From contig NZ_AZRL01000022.1 of assembly GCF_002895525.1 (NCBI RefSeq), positions 248,001 to 312,000 on the forward strand: a stretch of 64,000 nucleotides of DNA. Direction: 5' to 3'. This stretch comes from Petrotoga olearia DSM 13574 (GTDB lineage: Bacteria > Thermotogota > Thermotogae > Petrotogales > Petrotogaceae). The notes under the pieces are model-generated. The model worked only from the letters and a program-made list of their open reading frames with translations, ran no database searches and was not told the DNA's origin. The stretch's first letter is position 1. Each line of letters opens with the position of its first letter. Positions 35,280 through 46,017 of the stretch are shown here, piece after piece. The translations under genes and the position numbers were made by a program.

Positions 35280-37613
35280 TTAATTTTCTTCCAGAATCAC
35301 ATCGCTAAAAAACTTCTTGTTTTGAGGCAAAATTCGAATATCTTCATTAATGTAGAACTTTCCAGTTAACCTTATATCTTCAGAAGAGGATCCCACCATA
35401 ACTTTAAAATAACCTTTTTCAACTAAAAATTCCATTTTTTCATTATATAGCGCTAAAGTCTCTATTGGGAGATTAAAAATGATTCTTTTCTTTTCTGAAG
35501 GTTTAAGTGTAACCCTTTGAAAACCCTTTAATTCTTTTACAGGTCTAGTTACACTGGCTACTTCATCATTCATATACAGCTGAACAATTTCGTCACCCGT
35601 TTCTTCACCTATGTTTTTAACATCCATGCTTATTTTCACAATTCTATCGTTATTTTCAATTTGAAGATTCCCATATTCAAATTGCGTATAACTGAGGCCA
35701 TGACCAAAAGGATATAGTGGTTTGGCAGGTGAATCTGTATAATCTCCCCACCATTGACTCCTTCCTCCAGAAGGCTTGTGATTATAATAAACTGGAATTT
35801 GCCCCACATGACGCGGAAAAGATATAGGTAATTTCCCTGAAGGGGATTCATCACCCAAAATAATATCTGCCAGAGCATTGCCACCTTCTTCACCAGGTAA
35901 CCAAGCTTCAAATATTGCAGAAACATTTTTTGACACCCAGTCTAACGAATATGGCCTTCCGTTTACAAGAACAACAATTACAGGTGTTCCAGTATTTATA
36001 ACAGATTTTAGTAAATCAAGTTGTACGCCTGGTAAAATCAACGTAGAACTATCACGAGATTCACCAGTTGTGCAATCCAATGTTAACCCGGATTTATCAC
36101 CTAAAACTAGAAGGGCAACATCAGAGTTTTCAGCAAGTTCAACCGCTTCTTTAATCATTTCTTTGTTGTCATCATTTATTTCACAACCTTTTGCGTAAGA
36201 GGTTTCTACATTTAATTTTTCTAATTTTTCTTTCAAACTTTCATATATGGTTTTTATTGGCAATTCACTTTCGGAAAAAGTAATTCCCTCCATTGCAGAA
36301 GTACCAAAAGCTCCTTGTTTTAAGGTTTCTAAGTGTGTTAAATAAGTATAATCCCCTGTTAAATTTCTAGCGCTGTTTGCATTCGGCCCAATTACTGCAA
36401 CTTTTTTTATTTTTGAATTCTTTTTCAAAGGTACTATTCCGTCATTTTTCAATAGAACAATTGATTTTTTAGCAATTTCATATGCAAGTTTTCTATCCTC
36501 AGGTGTATCCAAATTATCTGGAACTTTTTCCAAATCGACATAAGGATTTTCAAATAATCCCATCTCAAACTTTAATCGCAAAATATTTCTAACAGATTTA
36601 TCAATAAATGCTTCGGAAAACTCTCCATTCTCTATCGCATTCTTTAATGGTTCTTTATAACAATCAAAAGAGGGAAGTTCAACATCGATCCCAGCTTTTA
36701 ACGCTTTTATGGCCGCTTCTTCTTTATTTAACGCTATTTTATGATATTCCATCAATGAATTGATTGCAAAGTAATCGGAAACAACAATACCATCAAAACC
36801 CCATTCCTCTCGCAAAATCCTTCTCAACAAAGTTTCAGAGGCTCCACAAGGTATACCATCAATCTCATGATAAGCATTCATAACAGATTTAACTTTTCCT
36901 TCCTTAATAGCAGCTTCAAAAGGAAAGAGAAAGGTTTCTTTTAGTTCCCTTTCTGGGATATGAGCTGGCGCCCAATTCATCCCACCTTCAGAAACCCCAT
37001 AACCCACAAAATGCTTTAAAGTAGCTACTATTCCATTCTTCAAATCATCAGATTGTAATCCTTTAACATATGCAACTCCCATCTTTGCTATCAAATATGG
37101 ATCTTCTCCAAAAGTTTCCTCAGTTCTCCCCCATCTAGGATCTCTAGTTACATCAACAACCGGAGATAATCCCTGATGTATTCCAAGGGCTTTCATTTGA
37201 TTTCTTATACTTGTTGTCATTCGCTCTATCAATGGAGGTTCCCACGTACTTGCCGCACCAATCATCTGAGGGAAAATGGTCGCACCTCTCGTCATGTAAC
37301 CACTCAAACACTCTTCATGCATAAAAGCGGGAATCCCCAATCTTGTTTCAGTGAGAAGAAATTTTTGAATTTTATTTGCTAACTCGGCTGTTTTTTTTGG
37401 AGAGAATCCTGTAGCCCCTCCTGGACGAGTTATTTGACCAATTCCTTCTTTCAATAAATTTTGAGCTTTTTCAAAAGAGAAATTACCATTATCAAGAAGT
37501 TCGTAGCTCCAAAAAGAACCAAGTTGGGCTATTTTTTCATCCAAAGTCATTTGTTCTAAAAGGTCTTCAATACGTTCTTCTATAGGTTTATCCGGATTTT
37601 TGTAAACTTGCAT
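35280..37613 (-). CDS. Glycoside hydrolase family 3 (probable beta-xylosidase/glucosidase)
   Basis: A GH3 exo-glycosidase without signal peptide, so cytoplasmic. The (beta/alpha)8 domain carries the nucleophile Asp in WGFDGIVVSDYFAIN. The alpha/beta sandwich follows (KKVAVIGPNANSARN), and a fibronectin-III-like C-terminal domain ends the protein (VKNIGEETGDEIVQLYMND). I place the start at ATG 37613 (777 aa), nine bases after AAGGGGGAAG. An earlier ATG at 37685 would run into the GH67 remnant. Size and neighbourhood match the beta-xylosidase of the Thermotoga xylan locus; specificity is inferred. Confidence 0.93.
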   Translation of the reverse strand: MQVYKNPDKPIEERIEDLLEQMTLDEKIAQLGSFWSYELLDNGNFSFEKAQNLLKEGIGQITRPGGATGFSPKKTAELANKIQKFLLTETRLGIPAFMHEECLSGYMTRGATIFPQMIGAASTWEPPLIERMTTSIRNQMKALGIHQGLSPVVDVTRDPRWGRTEETFGEDPYLIAKMGVAYVKGLQSDDLKNGIVATLKHFVGYGVSEGGMNWAPAHIPERELKETFLFPFEAAIKEGKVKSVMNAYHEIDGIPCGASETLLRRILREEWGFDGIVVSDYFAINSLMEYHKIALNKEEAAIKALKAGIDVELPSFDCYKEPLKNAIENGEFSEAFIDKSVRNILRLKFEMGLFENPYVDLEKVPDNLDTPEDRKLAYEIAKKSIVLLKNDGIVPLKKNSKIKKVAVIGPNANSARNLTGDYTYLTHLETLKQGAFGTSAMEGITFSESELPIKTIYESLKEKLEKLNVETSYAKGCEINDDNKEMIKEAVELAENSDVALLVLGDKSGLTLDCTTGESRDSSTLILPGVQLDLLKSVINTGTPVIVVLVNGRPYSLDWVSKNVSAIFEAWLPGEEGGNALADIILGDESPSGKLPISFPRHVGQIPVYYNHKPSGGRSQWWGDYTDSPAKPLYPFGHGLSYTQFEYGNLQIENNDRIVKISMDVKNIGEETGDEIVQLYMNDEVASVTRPVKELKGFQRVTLKPSEKKRIIFNLPIETLALYNEKMEFLVEKGYFKVMVGSSSEDIRLTGKFYINEDIRILPQNKKFFSDVILEEN

Positions 37614-37656
37614 AAAAACTTCCCCCTTGTAAAGTATTTTATCGTTTTTGTTTTTT

Positions 37657-38718
37657 TCAGTATATTTTTCTCCCTTTTTCATCATAGATCATTGTTTTTC
37701 TATAAAAGTATGAATTTATAACATCTCTCCATTCTTTAGCACTTTCCTTCCTACTCCTAAAGGCGCTGTATATTTCTCATATATATTCCATGACTTTAAC
37801 ATAATTTCTGATAAATTATTTAAAACAGTTTCATTATTTCCGAAAGTACATTTTATCCATTCTTCTATAATTTTCTTGCCAGTCAAGGAAGGATCCCAAG
37901 CAAGGCGACCAAATCCGTACAAATTTGCTTGTGCTAAAGTATGGCCAGTCCAGTTAATTTCATCCCCTATATTTGATATTCCGGCTATTCCAAAATTCTG
38001 TGAATTAAATACAGAACCAGAAACGATCTTTGCTACTGAGGTCCCCTCACCAAATAAGAAAGTATCAAAGTCTTTAACTTCTTTCCATTGGGGAACAAGA
38101 TAACAAAGATGTTTTTGTTGTCCAGTGTATTCTCGAGTAATCTGAAATTCAAGTATTTGATTTGTTTTTTGGACCCCCGCAAATAAAGGATTTACCTGCG
38201 TATCCTCTTTCTATGGTTCCCTCCAAATTATCCCAGTGATTAATAATTCTAAGAGGAACATAAGGGTTTTCTAATAGCTTTAGCTGATCTAAAGTTTTTC
38301 CCATTTGTATGTTTTGAATTAATTTGTAGGTACCGTATAGCAAACCTCTATCAGATTTCGCTGCTATTAAAATAAATTTTTTTGTAGAATTTTCTACTTT
38401 TTTGATCAAAAAGCCTTCTTCATTTAATGATGTGTATTCTTCTTCTTTTATTGTGTTATTGAAAAATGAACCACCCTCTAATTCCGAAATTATTGTAAAA
38501 GTACGTTTAATAGGTTTGTTAGTTATGATGGCTTCTATATTAAAAAATTTCTTTATACTATAATAAAGTTCATTTTTAATAGAATCGATTATATATCCAT
38601 CGATACTTATTACAATATTTTTAAAATATTCTTTATATTGATCATATAAACTTGGAGTTTCTAATCTTTGGTAATTCAACCAACATTGATAATCTACATC
38701 ATTTGAATATGGAAACAT
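37657..38718 (-). pseudogene. aguA: Broken alpha-glucuronidase (GH67)
   Basis: Three pieces of one GH67 gene are seen in order. Codons from ATG 38718 (good AGGAGG site) to 38149 give the N-terminal domain up to [22 protein letters not shown]. Then, in another frame from about 38155 to 37716, [20 protein letters not shown] continues through [12 protein letters not shown] and [14 protein letters not shown] to YTAPLGVG. Finally, in a third frame, [14 protein letters not shown] ends with DEKGRKIY and a TGA at 37657. The catalytic middle (roughly 240-300 residues) and a C-terminal block are missing. GH67 enzymes are about 680 aa. The gene cannot make active enzyme. Confidence 0.9.
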
Positions 38719-38879
38719 TTAAACTTCCTCCTAACCACCAAGAATAAACAAAAAGTACTAATTTTTAAATATTAAGAAATTGCTTTTATACCTCTTCTTT
38801 CAAGGACAATTACATTTCATATCTTAAGAAGATATCAAACTTGAAAATTTTTTTAATTTTACTTATTTCAAAGATTTTT

Positions 38880-38935
38880 GGAAAGGCGAGCATAGAAGGA
38901 ATATTTGGAATGAATTTTCTATGCTCGCTTCTTTC
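38880..38935 (-). terminator. Long stem-loop after the xylanase gene
   Basis: GCGAGCATAGAA (38886-38897) and TTCTATGCTCGC (38917-38928) form a perfect 12-bp stem, which extends outward through GGAAA/TTTCC with a small bulge; the loop is 19 bases. It lies about 20 bases past the xylanase stop on the minus strand. There is no clear T-run in that direction, so it may stabilise the xylanase mRNA or act as a partial terminator before the GH67 remnant. Confidence 0.6.
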
Positions 38936-38946
38936 CAAATTTTTAC

Positions 38947-41900
38947 TTATTTTTCTAAAATAATATTCCCAAAGTTTACAGTGCTTTGATAGTTATTCCC
39001 AGTTGGGTCATTCCAAGTGGTTATACCTACTCTACTTCCAGTTGCACCTGCATCATTGACTTGAACATCAAATCCAACGACTTCTCCTCCACTTGGGGAA
39101 ATAAATTTCCAAGAAATTGCTGCTTCTACTATATAACCATTTTCTACAATCTTTGTAGCAGTTTTAAAATTGGCTGCAGAGCCTCCCGTACCAAATGAAG
39201 GGGTATTTACGTAATTGACTCTGTACTGTGCATCATCATTTTCGTAAAAACCTGTTTTATTATTATTTTCATCTATGAATATTTCTAATGAATCCTGCTC
39301 CCAAGCGTTTGTATTTTCTTTATTAAGAACCGGATCTTCAACAATAGCCAATACATACAAAGCATTTTCATCCCAAAGTACTCGAAAGCTGGCTTTTGCG
39401 TTATTTGAGCTACTCGATACAATAGTTTCGGTGATATATTCTTCGTTTTGAGACCAAACCTCATCTATTTCTGCATCTATAACCAGTGTACCGTATTTTG
39501 CTGTTCCTACGGATGCACCTTCCAAGGTTAATACTCCATAATTTATTGTTTGCGATTTCTGTTGATTTGTATTATCACTCCAACTATATATGTTCTCTCC
39601 GTCTATTACTGCTATGTCAAATCCAATTTTCTGCTCTTTTTCTAATTTTTTCGGAAGATTTATGGAACATTCAAAAGAATACTTTTTATAGCCTGGACTA
39701 ACGAAATATTCAACTTCCACATCTTCTTTATTTTTCTCAACAGTCCAATCTGGATGAATGATTACCCATCTATCATCTTCTTGTAGGTAAGGTGTCTTGG
39801 CATTATTAGGATCAATGAATATCGCCACTCCATCTTCTTCATCACTTGTTTCATTAAAGACTTCACCATAAACAAATAATTTGTTTTCATCCCATATTAT
39901 TCTGGCATTAAGTTTTTCTTTTCCATTTTCATCATATATGAATATTGGTTTTGAAAACAAATAATCGTCATCTAACATACCATATGGAATAGCGGTACCT
40001 TGAGAGATTGCATTGGATTTTGGAACAATTGGCAAAACAGCTGGTTCTACAATTCCCCAATATGCATATTTCGATTGATAATCTTTATCAAACAAAAGCG
40101 GCCAATCATTTCTGGTTTGATTTTTCCAAGAATAGTCGTCTTTAAGACCCCAGAAAGTTACACTGGTTATAACATCATCGTATTTTTTGAGGATATCAAA
40201 AAGTTCTTGGTATTTGTACCCTTGCTCAACTAAGGCTTCGTATGGTGGAGACATGTAATTGGATCCTTGATCTGTATAAATACTCATATCAATTTCAGTT
40301 ATTTGAATTTCTATACCAGGAATAGAACTAAATAACTTAATAGCCTCTTCAACCTGTCTGAGATCCGTTCCAATTCCAATATGCATTTGCATTCCAATCC
40401 CATCAATTGGAACTCCTTTTGCTTTTAATTCCTTTACCATGTTGTATATATAATCTCTCTTTTCTGGCTCGTAAGTATTGTAATCGTTATAGAAAAGCTT
40501 AGCGTTTGGATCGGCTTCATGAGCGAATTTGAATGCATACTCAATATACTCTGGGCCCATGATTTCATACCAAAGAGACCTTCTATAACCATCTGGTTGA
40601 TTGGGATCAATGGCTTCATTGACAACATCCCACGCGTATACTTCTCCCTTGAAATGTCCGACAACGTCGTGTATATAAGTTTCCATTCTTGAAAGAAGCT
40701 CGTCCTTTGAAATTAAATTTCCATCTTCGTCTTTAAAGAACCACTCAGGTGTTTGATTGTGCCAGACTAAAGTATGTCCGCGAACTTTTATCCCTTTTTC
40801 TTTAGCATATTCAATATACTCATCGGCAACTGAAAAATCATAACTTCCTAACTCCATTAAAATACTTTCTGGCTTCATTTCGTTTTCAGCGGTAATAGAG
40901 TTAAAGTGCTTTTCGACCATCTTCATTTCAAGAGGATTAACTAGAACTTTGTAAGGAATAGCAACTCCTATATCAAAATTGTCTTTATATTTATCTTTTA
41001 AAGCCATAATTTCCCATTCAGGTTCATAGAGAGGAATCGATTTATCTATTATTGAAAAATCATCCAAATAAAATGAGAGCGTAGGATTCGGTGATTCAAT
41101 ATAAAAGATCAACTCTTCCACTACTGCTCCAGATTTAACGGTATAAGAACCTGTCAATTGTGTCCATGTATCCGAAGGAACCTTTTTTTGCCATAAGATC
41201 GTGTCGTAGTTAGTATTAGCGTCAGAAGCGTATTTTCTTTGCATTGTGAGAGTGATTAATTGATCTTCCCCCGTATCTTGATATACATATATTTCAAAAT
41301 CATAACTGGTTCCAGGTTTTAAGGTTTTTGCAAGATTTATTTGTGCGCCATTCCAATTGCTTTTTCTTCCCTCAACAGCTAAAGAATATTTCCCACTATA
41401 GGATACTTCATTAGATAGCGAAATAGAGACTTCATCTCCTCTTGGTTCCCAACTATGCTGTTCGTCTTCAAAACTTGTCTTAGAGATCACTCCTGCTCTT
41501 TCAACTTTGTTAGTTCCCAGAATCTGAAAGTTGTCTATATAGTATGTGAAGTTACTTTCCAAAGGAGTTACTATTCTCAGGGAAAATTTTTCAACAGGTT
41601 CATTAAAACTAAATTTGAACTCTTCATTTATCTCCTTCCAATAATTTGGCATCACAACCTTCTCTGCGATTGTTTCAAAGCGCTCCCCTTTACTATCTTT
41701 TATATAGGCTACTATCCTAAATAATTGAGGATCAGGAGAAGTTTGATAAATACGAGTAGTAATTTGGAAATTAGCTGAATTAAAAATTTGCCAATCTTTT
41801 GTTAGATCAATTTCTGCTCCTTCCCATCCTGAGGTTCTATTCTCTATCTTTAAGGATTTTTGAGCTTCGTAGGAAAATTCATCTACTACTGTAATCGAAA

Positions 41901-42072
41901 CTGCTTCTCCAACTTTTTCAATTTGAACCGGTTCTTCGAAGTTCAAAACCATCTCATAATCTCCTGGATTTATAAATCCATTTAGACTATTTGTCTCACT
42001 TGATCCTCCCAATAGAATAGCAGCCAGTAAACCAATACCTAACAATGAGGTTACAAATAATAAATCCTTCAT
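38947..42072 (-). CDS. xynA: Modular GH10 endo-1,4-beta-xylanase
   Basis: A secreted, probably toga-anchored xylanase of 1041 aa. After an N-terminal hydrophobic segment (residues 3-23) come two CBM22-like modules (about 40-185 and 195-345). The GH10 barrel spans about 355-680, with acid/base E486 (WDVVNEAID) and nucleophile E593 (IQITEIDMS). Two CBM9-type modules follow (about 690-860 and 870-1041). This is the layout of Thermotoga maritima XynA. The ATG at 42072 has GGAGGAGTGATGAA upstream; an earlier in-frame start at 42126 lacks a site. Internal hydrolysis of xylan supplies oligomers to the ABC system upstream. Confidence 0.97.
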   Translation of the reverse strand: MKDLLFVTSLLGIGLLAAILLGGSSETNSLNGFINPGDYEMVLNFEEPVQIEKVGEAVSITVVDEFSYEAQKSLKIENRTSGWEGAEIDLTKDWQIFNSANFQITTRIYQTSPDPQLFRIVAYIKDSKGERFETIAEKVVMPNYWKEINEEFKFSFNEPVEKFSLRIVTPLESNFTYYIDNFQILGTNKVERAGVISKTSFEDEQHSWEPRGDEVSISLSNEVSYSGKYSLAVEGRKSNWNGAQINLAKTLKPGTSYDFEIYVYQDTGEDQLITLTMQRKYASDANTNYDTILWQKKVPSDTWTQLTGSYTVKSGAVVEELIFYIESPNPTLSFYLDDFSIIDKSIPLYEPEWEIMALKDKYKDNFDIGVAIPYKVLVNPLEMKMVEKHFNSITAENEMKPESILMELGSYDFSVADEYIEYAKEKGIKVRGHTLVWHNQTPEWFFKDEDGNLISKDELLSRMETYIHDVVGHFKGEVYAWDVVNEAIDPNQPDGYRRSLWYEIMGPEYIEYAFKFAHEADPNAKLFYNDYNTYEPEKRDYIYNMVKELKAKGVPIDGIGMQMHIGIGTDLRQVEEAIKLFSSIPGIEIQITEIDMSIYTDQGSNYMSPPYEALVEQGYKYQELFDILKKYDDVITSVTFWGLKDDYSWKNQTRNDWPLLFDKDYQSKYAYWGIVEPAVLPIVPKSNAISQGTAIPYGMLDDDYLFSKPIFIYDENGKEKLNARIIWDENKLFVYGEVFNETSDEEDGVAIFIDPNNAKTPYLQEDDRWVIIHPDWTVEKNKEDVEVEYFVSPGYKKYSFECSINLPKKLEKEQKIGFDIAVIDGENIYSWSDNTNQQKSQTINYGVLTLEGASVGTAKYGTLVIDAEIDEVWSQNEEYITETIVSSSSNNAKASFRVLWDENALYVLAIVEDPVLNKENTNAWEQDSLEIFIDENNNKTGFYENDDAQYRVNYVNTPSFGTGGSAANFKTATKIVENGYIVEAAISWKFISPSGGEVVGFDVQVNDAGATGSRVGITTWNDPTGNNYQSTVNFGNIILEK

Positions 42073-42203
42073 TTCATCACTCCTCCTTTCCACAAAAATA
42101 GTCCCGCCTGAGATATTCCAAAACATACTTTAACCTAACCGTTACCTTATGAATCCCTTTTAAAATCAAAATCTTAATTTCACTATGACACATAGATATC
42201 GAA

Positions 42204-43001
42204 CTATAAAGTCAGATATCTACCACCTTCTACCTTCACTGGATTACCATCCACTCCTATCCATACTGTTAAAGAAGAAGGATTATAAACTATTTTTTTA
42301 TTTACACTAAACTTTAAATTCCTTAAAGCTTTCAAATAATCCACAATCTCTACATTTGTCGCATACCAAATTGTTTCATCGTTCGATATTTTTTTGCAAA
42401 ACTCTTCAATCATATCCCAATTATTATTTCTCTCAAATTCAAAACTGTGTCCCCATACATACAACAAAGGCATAGTTTCGTTAGATTCTAATTTCTTGAA
42501 TTCTTCATATTTTTTTAACAAGTTATCATCATGATGACAAGTAGGATTCCACCTCAAAAAATGTGTAGGTAAAGAAAAGTTACCATGGGAACTAACTGTT
42601 CTTGAATATTCAATTCCCAAATATGGAAGTAATTCTAAAAGTTCTTCATCGTAATCCCCATAAGGATATGACATTCCCCTTATTGGATAGTTTACTAAAG
42701 ACTCTAATCTTTCTCTATCTTCCATAATTTCCTCAATTATTGATTCCTTTGGTACTCTTGTGAGATAAGGGTGATTTAATGTATGTATAGCAACTTCGTG
42801 ACCCTCAAAGAGATCCCTTATTTCTGAAGAGTTTAAAAATGGTTCTGAATCTAATTTTCCTGAATTCAAATGGAAGGTACCTTTGATTCCGTACTTATTG
42901 AAGATCTTTATCAATCTTCTGTCATAAATTTGTCCATCATCATAACTCATGGTTAAAGCCTTTATTTTGCCTTGTGGATAAAAACCAAAAGATATTTTCA
43001 T
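42204..43001 (-). CDS. Polysaccharide deacetylase (CE4/NodB)
   Basis: A metal-dependent deacetylase of the NodB homology group, 265 aa from ATG 43001 (site AGAAGGAG). The motif 1 Asp pair is in MSYDDGQIYD, the metal-binding His pair in HTLNHPYL, and the arginine motif in RGMSYPYGDYD. There is no signal peptide, so it would act in the cytoplasm. In this operon, removing acetyl groups from imported xylo-oligosaccharides is the natural role, though peptidoglycan or chitin oligomer deacetylases share the fold. Confidence 0.88.
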   Translation of the reverse strand: MKISFGFYPQGKIKALTMSYDDGQIYDRRLIKIFNKYGIKGTFHLNSGKLDSEPFLNSSEIRDLFEGHEVAIHTLNHPYLTRVPKESIIEEIMEDRERLESLVNYPIRGMSYPYGDYDEELLELLPYLGIEYSRTVSSHGNFSLPTHFLRWNPTCHHDDNLLKKYEEFKKLESNETMPLLYVWGHSFEFERNNNWDMIEEFCKKISNDETIWYATNVEIVDYLKALRNLKFSVNKKIVYNPSSLTVWIGVDGNPVKVEGGRYLTL

Positions 43002-43062
43002 TGTATATTGACTCCTTCTCAACAATTCTGAAAAATAGAACATTTAGTATCGATTTTTATTA

Positions 43063-44976
43063 TCAAACTTTGATATAATTCTTACCCTTTTTTAAAGTAG
43101 AGATTGGACCTAAAGAACTTTTTTCAGCTTTTTGTTCATCTAAAAAATCTGTATCTAAGACTAAATTTCCACCATCAGGACGTTCAAAATCAGCATCAAC
43201 AATCCTAACCCTTTCTAAAGAATTTGTTGAACATACTTCGCCTACAATATCTTCAAAAGTATCGGGAAGTTCACAAGACATATAAACTTCTTCACCTTTC
43301 TCGATAACACTAAATTTCGGATCAAAACTTTTATCAACTAACTTCTCTTTTTCTCTTTCAAATGGTTCCGCTCCATTGAAGTAGGCATTGTTGTTAATAT
43401 ACACCGGTTGTTCTACTAACTCAAGAGTTTTAATATCCCAACCTTTTTCATCTACCTTCTTCAAGTACTCTTCTAATGATGTTGTATGATTCATATAATG
43501 TGATGTCCCAACACCTTCTATACCATCTTTTCCAATAAAAATATTGTTGTAGAAACGATCATCACCACCGTAAACACAGGCATACCCTGCAACCGTTGTA
43601 CTATGTGGTCTATGGTATGGAGTATAACGATTTAATACTTTCCTTTTCTCCATCTTACCAGCAATTAAATTGTTAATGTAGGCACCACCCTGAGACATGT
43701 TATCTATTGCATATTCAGAAGCTAAGATGTTGTGATCGATAACATACGGACCATGACTTACTTCCACAAATAAATCACGGTTATTTTTGTAAAATAAGTT
43801 TTTACTTACCCTCGTTCCTTGTGCTTGCCAGTCCAGCCATAATCCTAAAGAACAATCATGTATACGATTATGATAAATCTGAACATCTATGGCTGCATGT
43901 AATTTGATACCTGCAATCTCATGTCCCCAAAATTCCCTTTTTATAGCAATTCTATAAATGTGGTTATTGTAGATTTCACTAAAAACACATCCTAAATGAC
44001 CTACAATAGCATTTTGACCACAATCATAAATTGTATTGTTCCGAATAATATGTGACCCAATACTTTCTTTACTCCATCCGATATGTTCAGCACTAAAAAC
44101 AGATTCTAATTGATATTGATGCCCAGTTTTGTCTTTACGAGTTGAATGATATAGATGGCCGGTCGAACCTTCCTTTCCTATACTTATTCCACTACATTTT
44201 GAGTCATGAATAATATTGTTTTCAATTATCCAACCTTTGCTCCAATTTGCTCCAATTAATCCAGGTTGATCTGCTGTTGGCGGAACCCATGGTGTTGCAG
44301 CATGAGCCATTTCAAAACCTTTCACCGTTATATAATCTCTCCCAATTTGATCTGGATAAAAACAGGATCTGCGTACATTGATCTCTACTAATTCTTCATT
44401 TGGGTTCGCACCATGGAAGTTTGCGTATATAGTTGTTTTTTGATCATCTACTTCCGCATACCAAACATACTTTGTTTGCTCTGGATTTAAAACCGGAACC
44501 TTTTTTTGTGTCCAATGGTCTACTGTCTCTGTTCTAACCTTAGGATCTTTTAAATCTTCAAAACTGTTAGCTTCGTAAAATGACATACCGTTTAGATAAA
44601 CGTCTCCTAAATGTCTCTTCTGATCAGTCGTAACAAGCCAATCTCCAAATATTTCTTCTTTGTACGGATTAAAGTCACCAAAAAATGAGTTTGGTAATTC
44701 ACATTTCCAGATGTTTCCTTCAACCTTTTGCCAATCTTGGATCCTTTCAGATCCTTTAATAACTACCTTTTCTCCTTCAGCTGCTTGATATGTAATTCTT
44801 CTTTTGTTGCTTAATCCTTTGTTTTTAGGTTTTACCCATTCACGATATACCCCTTCGTGAACTATAACTTTATCTCCAGCCATAGCAACAGAAGCAGCTT
44901 TATTTATCGTTAAAAAAGGATCTTGTTTAGTTCCTAAAGCTCGATCAAAGCCAGTCTTTGCCACATGATATTCCAT
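43063..44976 (-). CDS. GH120 beta-xylosidase
   Basis: A right-handed beta-helix enzyme of 637 aa that closely resembles the GH120 beta-xylosidase XylC of Thermoanaerobacterium saccharolyticum. The N-terminal MEYHVAKTG and KGSERIQDWQKVEGN segments and most of the helix rungs can be aligned from memory. The known nucleophile Asp382 and acid/base Glu405 fall at the same positions here: D382 in GLWLDWQAQGT and E405 in LFVEVSHGPY. No signal peptide, so it acts on imported xylobiose and short oligomers. ATG follows AAGGGGG. It lies 39 bp after the ABC ATPase gene. Confidence 0.93.
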   Translation of the reverse strand: MEYHVAKTGFDRALGTKQDPFLTINKAASVAMAGDKVIVHEGVYREWVKPKNKGLSNKRRITYQAAEGEKVVIKGSERIQDWQKVEGNIWKCELPNSFFGDFNPYKEEIFGDWLVTTDQKRHLGDVYLNGMSFYEANSFEDLKDPKVRTETVDHWTQKKVPVLNPEQTKYVWYAEVDDQKTTIYANFHGANPNEELVEINVRRSCFYPDQIGRDYITVKGFEMAHAATPWVPPTADQPGLIGANWSKGWIIENNIIHDSKCSGISIGKEGSTGHLYHSTRKDKTGHQYQLESVFSAEHIGWSKESIGSHIIRNNTIYDCGQNAIVGHLGCVFSEIYNNHIYRIAIKREFWGHEIAGIKLHAAIDVQIYHNRIHDCSLGLWLDWQAQGTRVSKNLFYKNNRDLFVEVSHGPYVIDHNILASEYAIDNMSQGGAYINNLIAGKMEKRKVLNRYTPYHRPHSTTVAGYACVYGGDDRFYNNIFIGKDGIEGVGTSHYMNHTTSLEEYLKKVDEKGWDIKTLELVEQPVYINNNAYFNGAEPFEREKEKLVDKSFDPKFSVIEKGEEVYMSCELPDTFEDIVGEVCSTNSLERVRIVDADFERPDGGNLVLDTDFLDEQKAEKSSLGPISTLKKGKNYIKV

Positions 44977-45015
44977 GTTTTTTAAATCCCCCTTTTTATT
45001 TGTACGACTCTTGTT

Positions 45016-46017
45016 TTATTTATCTCCTTTATTCTCATACAACCAACATCGAACCATACGGTTTTCTGTTTGTATTTCTGGTGGCATATTATCTTTACAC
45101 TTTTCCATAACAAACGGGCATCTACCTGCAAACTTACATCCTTTTCTCATGTACTCTTCTGTTTCCAATTCTTTTATACTTATCCGTTCTGTCCATTTCT
45201 TTTTCGGATCAGGTTCCGGTATCGATTCTTTTAACATCTGTGTGTATGGGTGTTTCGGATTCATCAGTACTTCTTCCACCCCACCCATCTCTATTATGTT
45301 CCCTCTGAACATTATCCCTATCCTGTCACTTACGTAGTATGCGGTCGCTAAATCATGCGTTATGTACAACACACTTACATTGTACTTGTCCCTTAAATCT
45401 TTGAACAAGTTCACTATCGACATCCTCAACGATGCATCCACCATCGATACCGGTTCGTCTGCTACCAACAACGATGGTGTCGTTATGAGCGATCGCGCTA
45501 CCGATATCCTTTGTAGTTGTCCTCCTGAAAACTCGTTGGGGTACCTTCCTTTTACTTCCGTCATACTTAATCCTACCGCCTTTAGTGCTTCTTCTACCCT
45601 TTTTCCATTCCCGTTCTTTGTTATCCCGTATTGCTTTGCTGTGTCGTATAGGTATCTGTCTACCTTCCTCAACGGATTGAATGTTTCAAAAGGATTTTGA
45701 AATACCGATTGTACTTCTTTCATGAACTCTTTTTTCTCTTCCCATTTTTTTAGGTTTACTATGTCTTTACCTTTGTAGTACACTTCACCTTGTGTTGGTT
45801 CAAGAAATCCTAGCAGCATCTTTGAGACCGTTGATTTTCCACATCCACTTTCCCCTGCAAGTGTGAATATTTCATTTTTGTATATGTGAAAGTTCACATC
45901 ATCTACCGCTAGTAATTTACTTCTTGCAAATCCCCCTCCTACTACGAATACCTTTTGTAGTTTTTTCGTTTCCAACAACTTTTCTTGTGTATTTATTGCC
46001 GTTTTATTTTCTTGCAT
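45016..46017 (-). CDS. Oligopeptide/oligosaccharide ABC transporter ATPase (OppF-type)
   Basis: The second ATPase of a peptide-class ABC importer. Walker A is GESGCGKST, the signature FSGGQLQRISVARSL and Walker B LLVADEPVSMVDAS. The C-terminal oligopeptide-transporter extension has the cysteine motif CKFAGRCPFVMEKC seen in iron-sulfur-containing members. I choose ATG 46017 (333 aa), which has AAAGGAG ten bases upstream. It overlaps the OppD-type gene by 14 bp. In this operon the cargo is probably xylo-oligosaccharides, as for similar Thermotoga systems. Confidence 0.94.
   Translation of the reverse strand: MQENKTAINTQEKLLETKKLQKVFVVGGGFARSKLLAVDDVNFHIYKNEIFTLAGESGCGKSTVSKMLLGFLEPTQGEVYYKGKDIVNLKKWEEKKEFMKEVQSVFQNPFETFNPLRKVDRYLYDTAKQYGITKNGNGKRVEEALKAVGLSMTEVKGRYPNEFSGGQLQRISVARSLITTPSLLVADEPVSMVDASLRMSIVNLFKDLRDKYNVSVLYITHDLATAYYVSDRIGIMFRGNIIEMGGVEEVLMNPKHPYTQMLKESIPEPDPKKKWTERISIKELETEEYMRKGCKFAGRCPFVMEKCKDNMPPEIQTENRMVRCWLYENKGDK

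Noticed and set aside
35636-35926. A 96-residue frame inside the GH3 gene
   Set aside because: It lies within the intact GH3 coding sequence in another frame and has no start signals.
37716-38718. Two separate small genes at 37716-37922 and 38149-38718
   Set aside because: Both, and the untranslated gap between them, read as parts of one GH67 protein in order, so one broken gene explains them better.
42073-42126. Longer xylanase starting at 42126
   Set aside because: The extra 18 residues precede the export segment, and the strong ribosome binding site GGAGGAG lies directly before the ATG at 42072.
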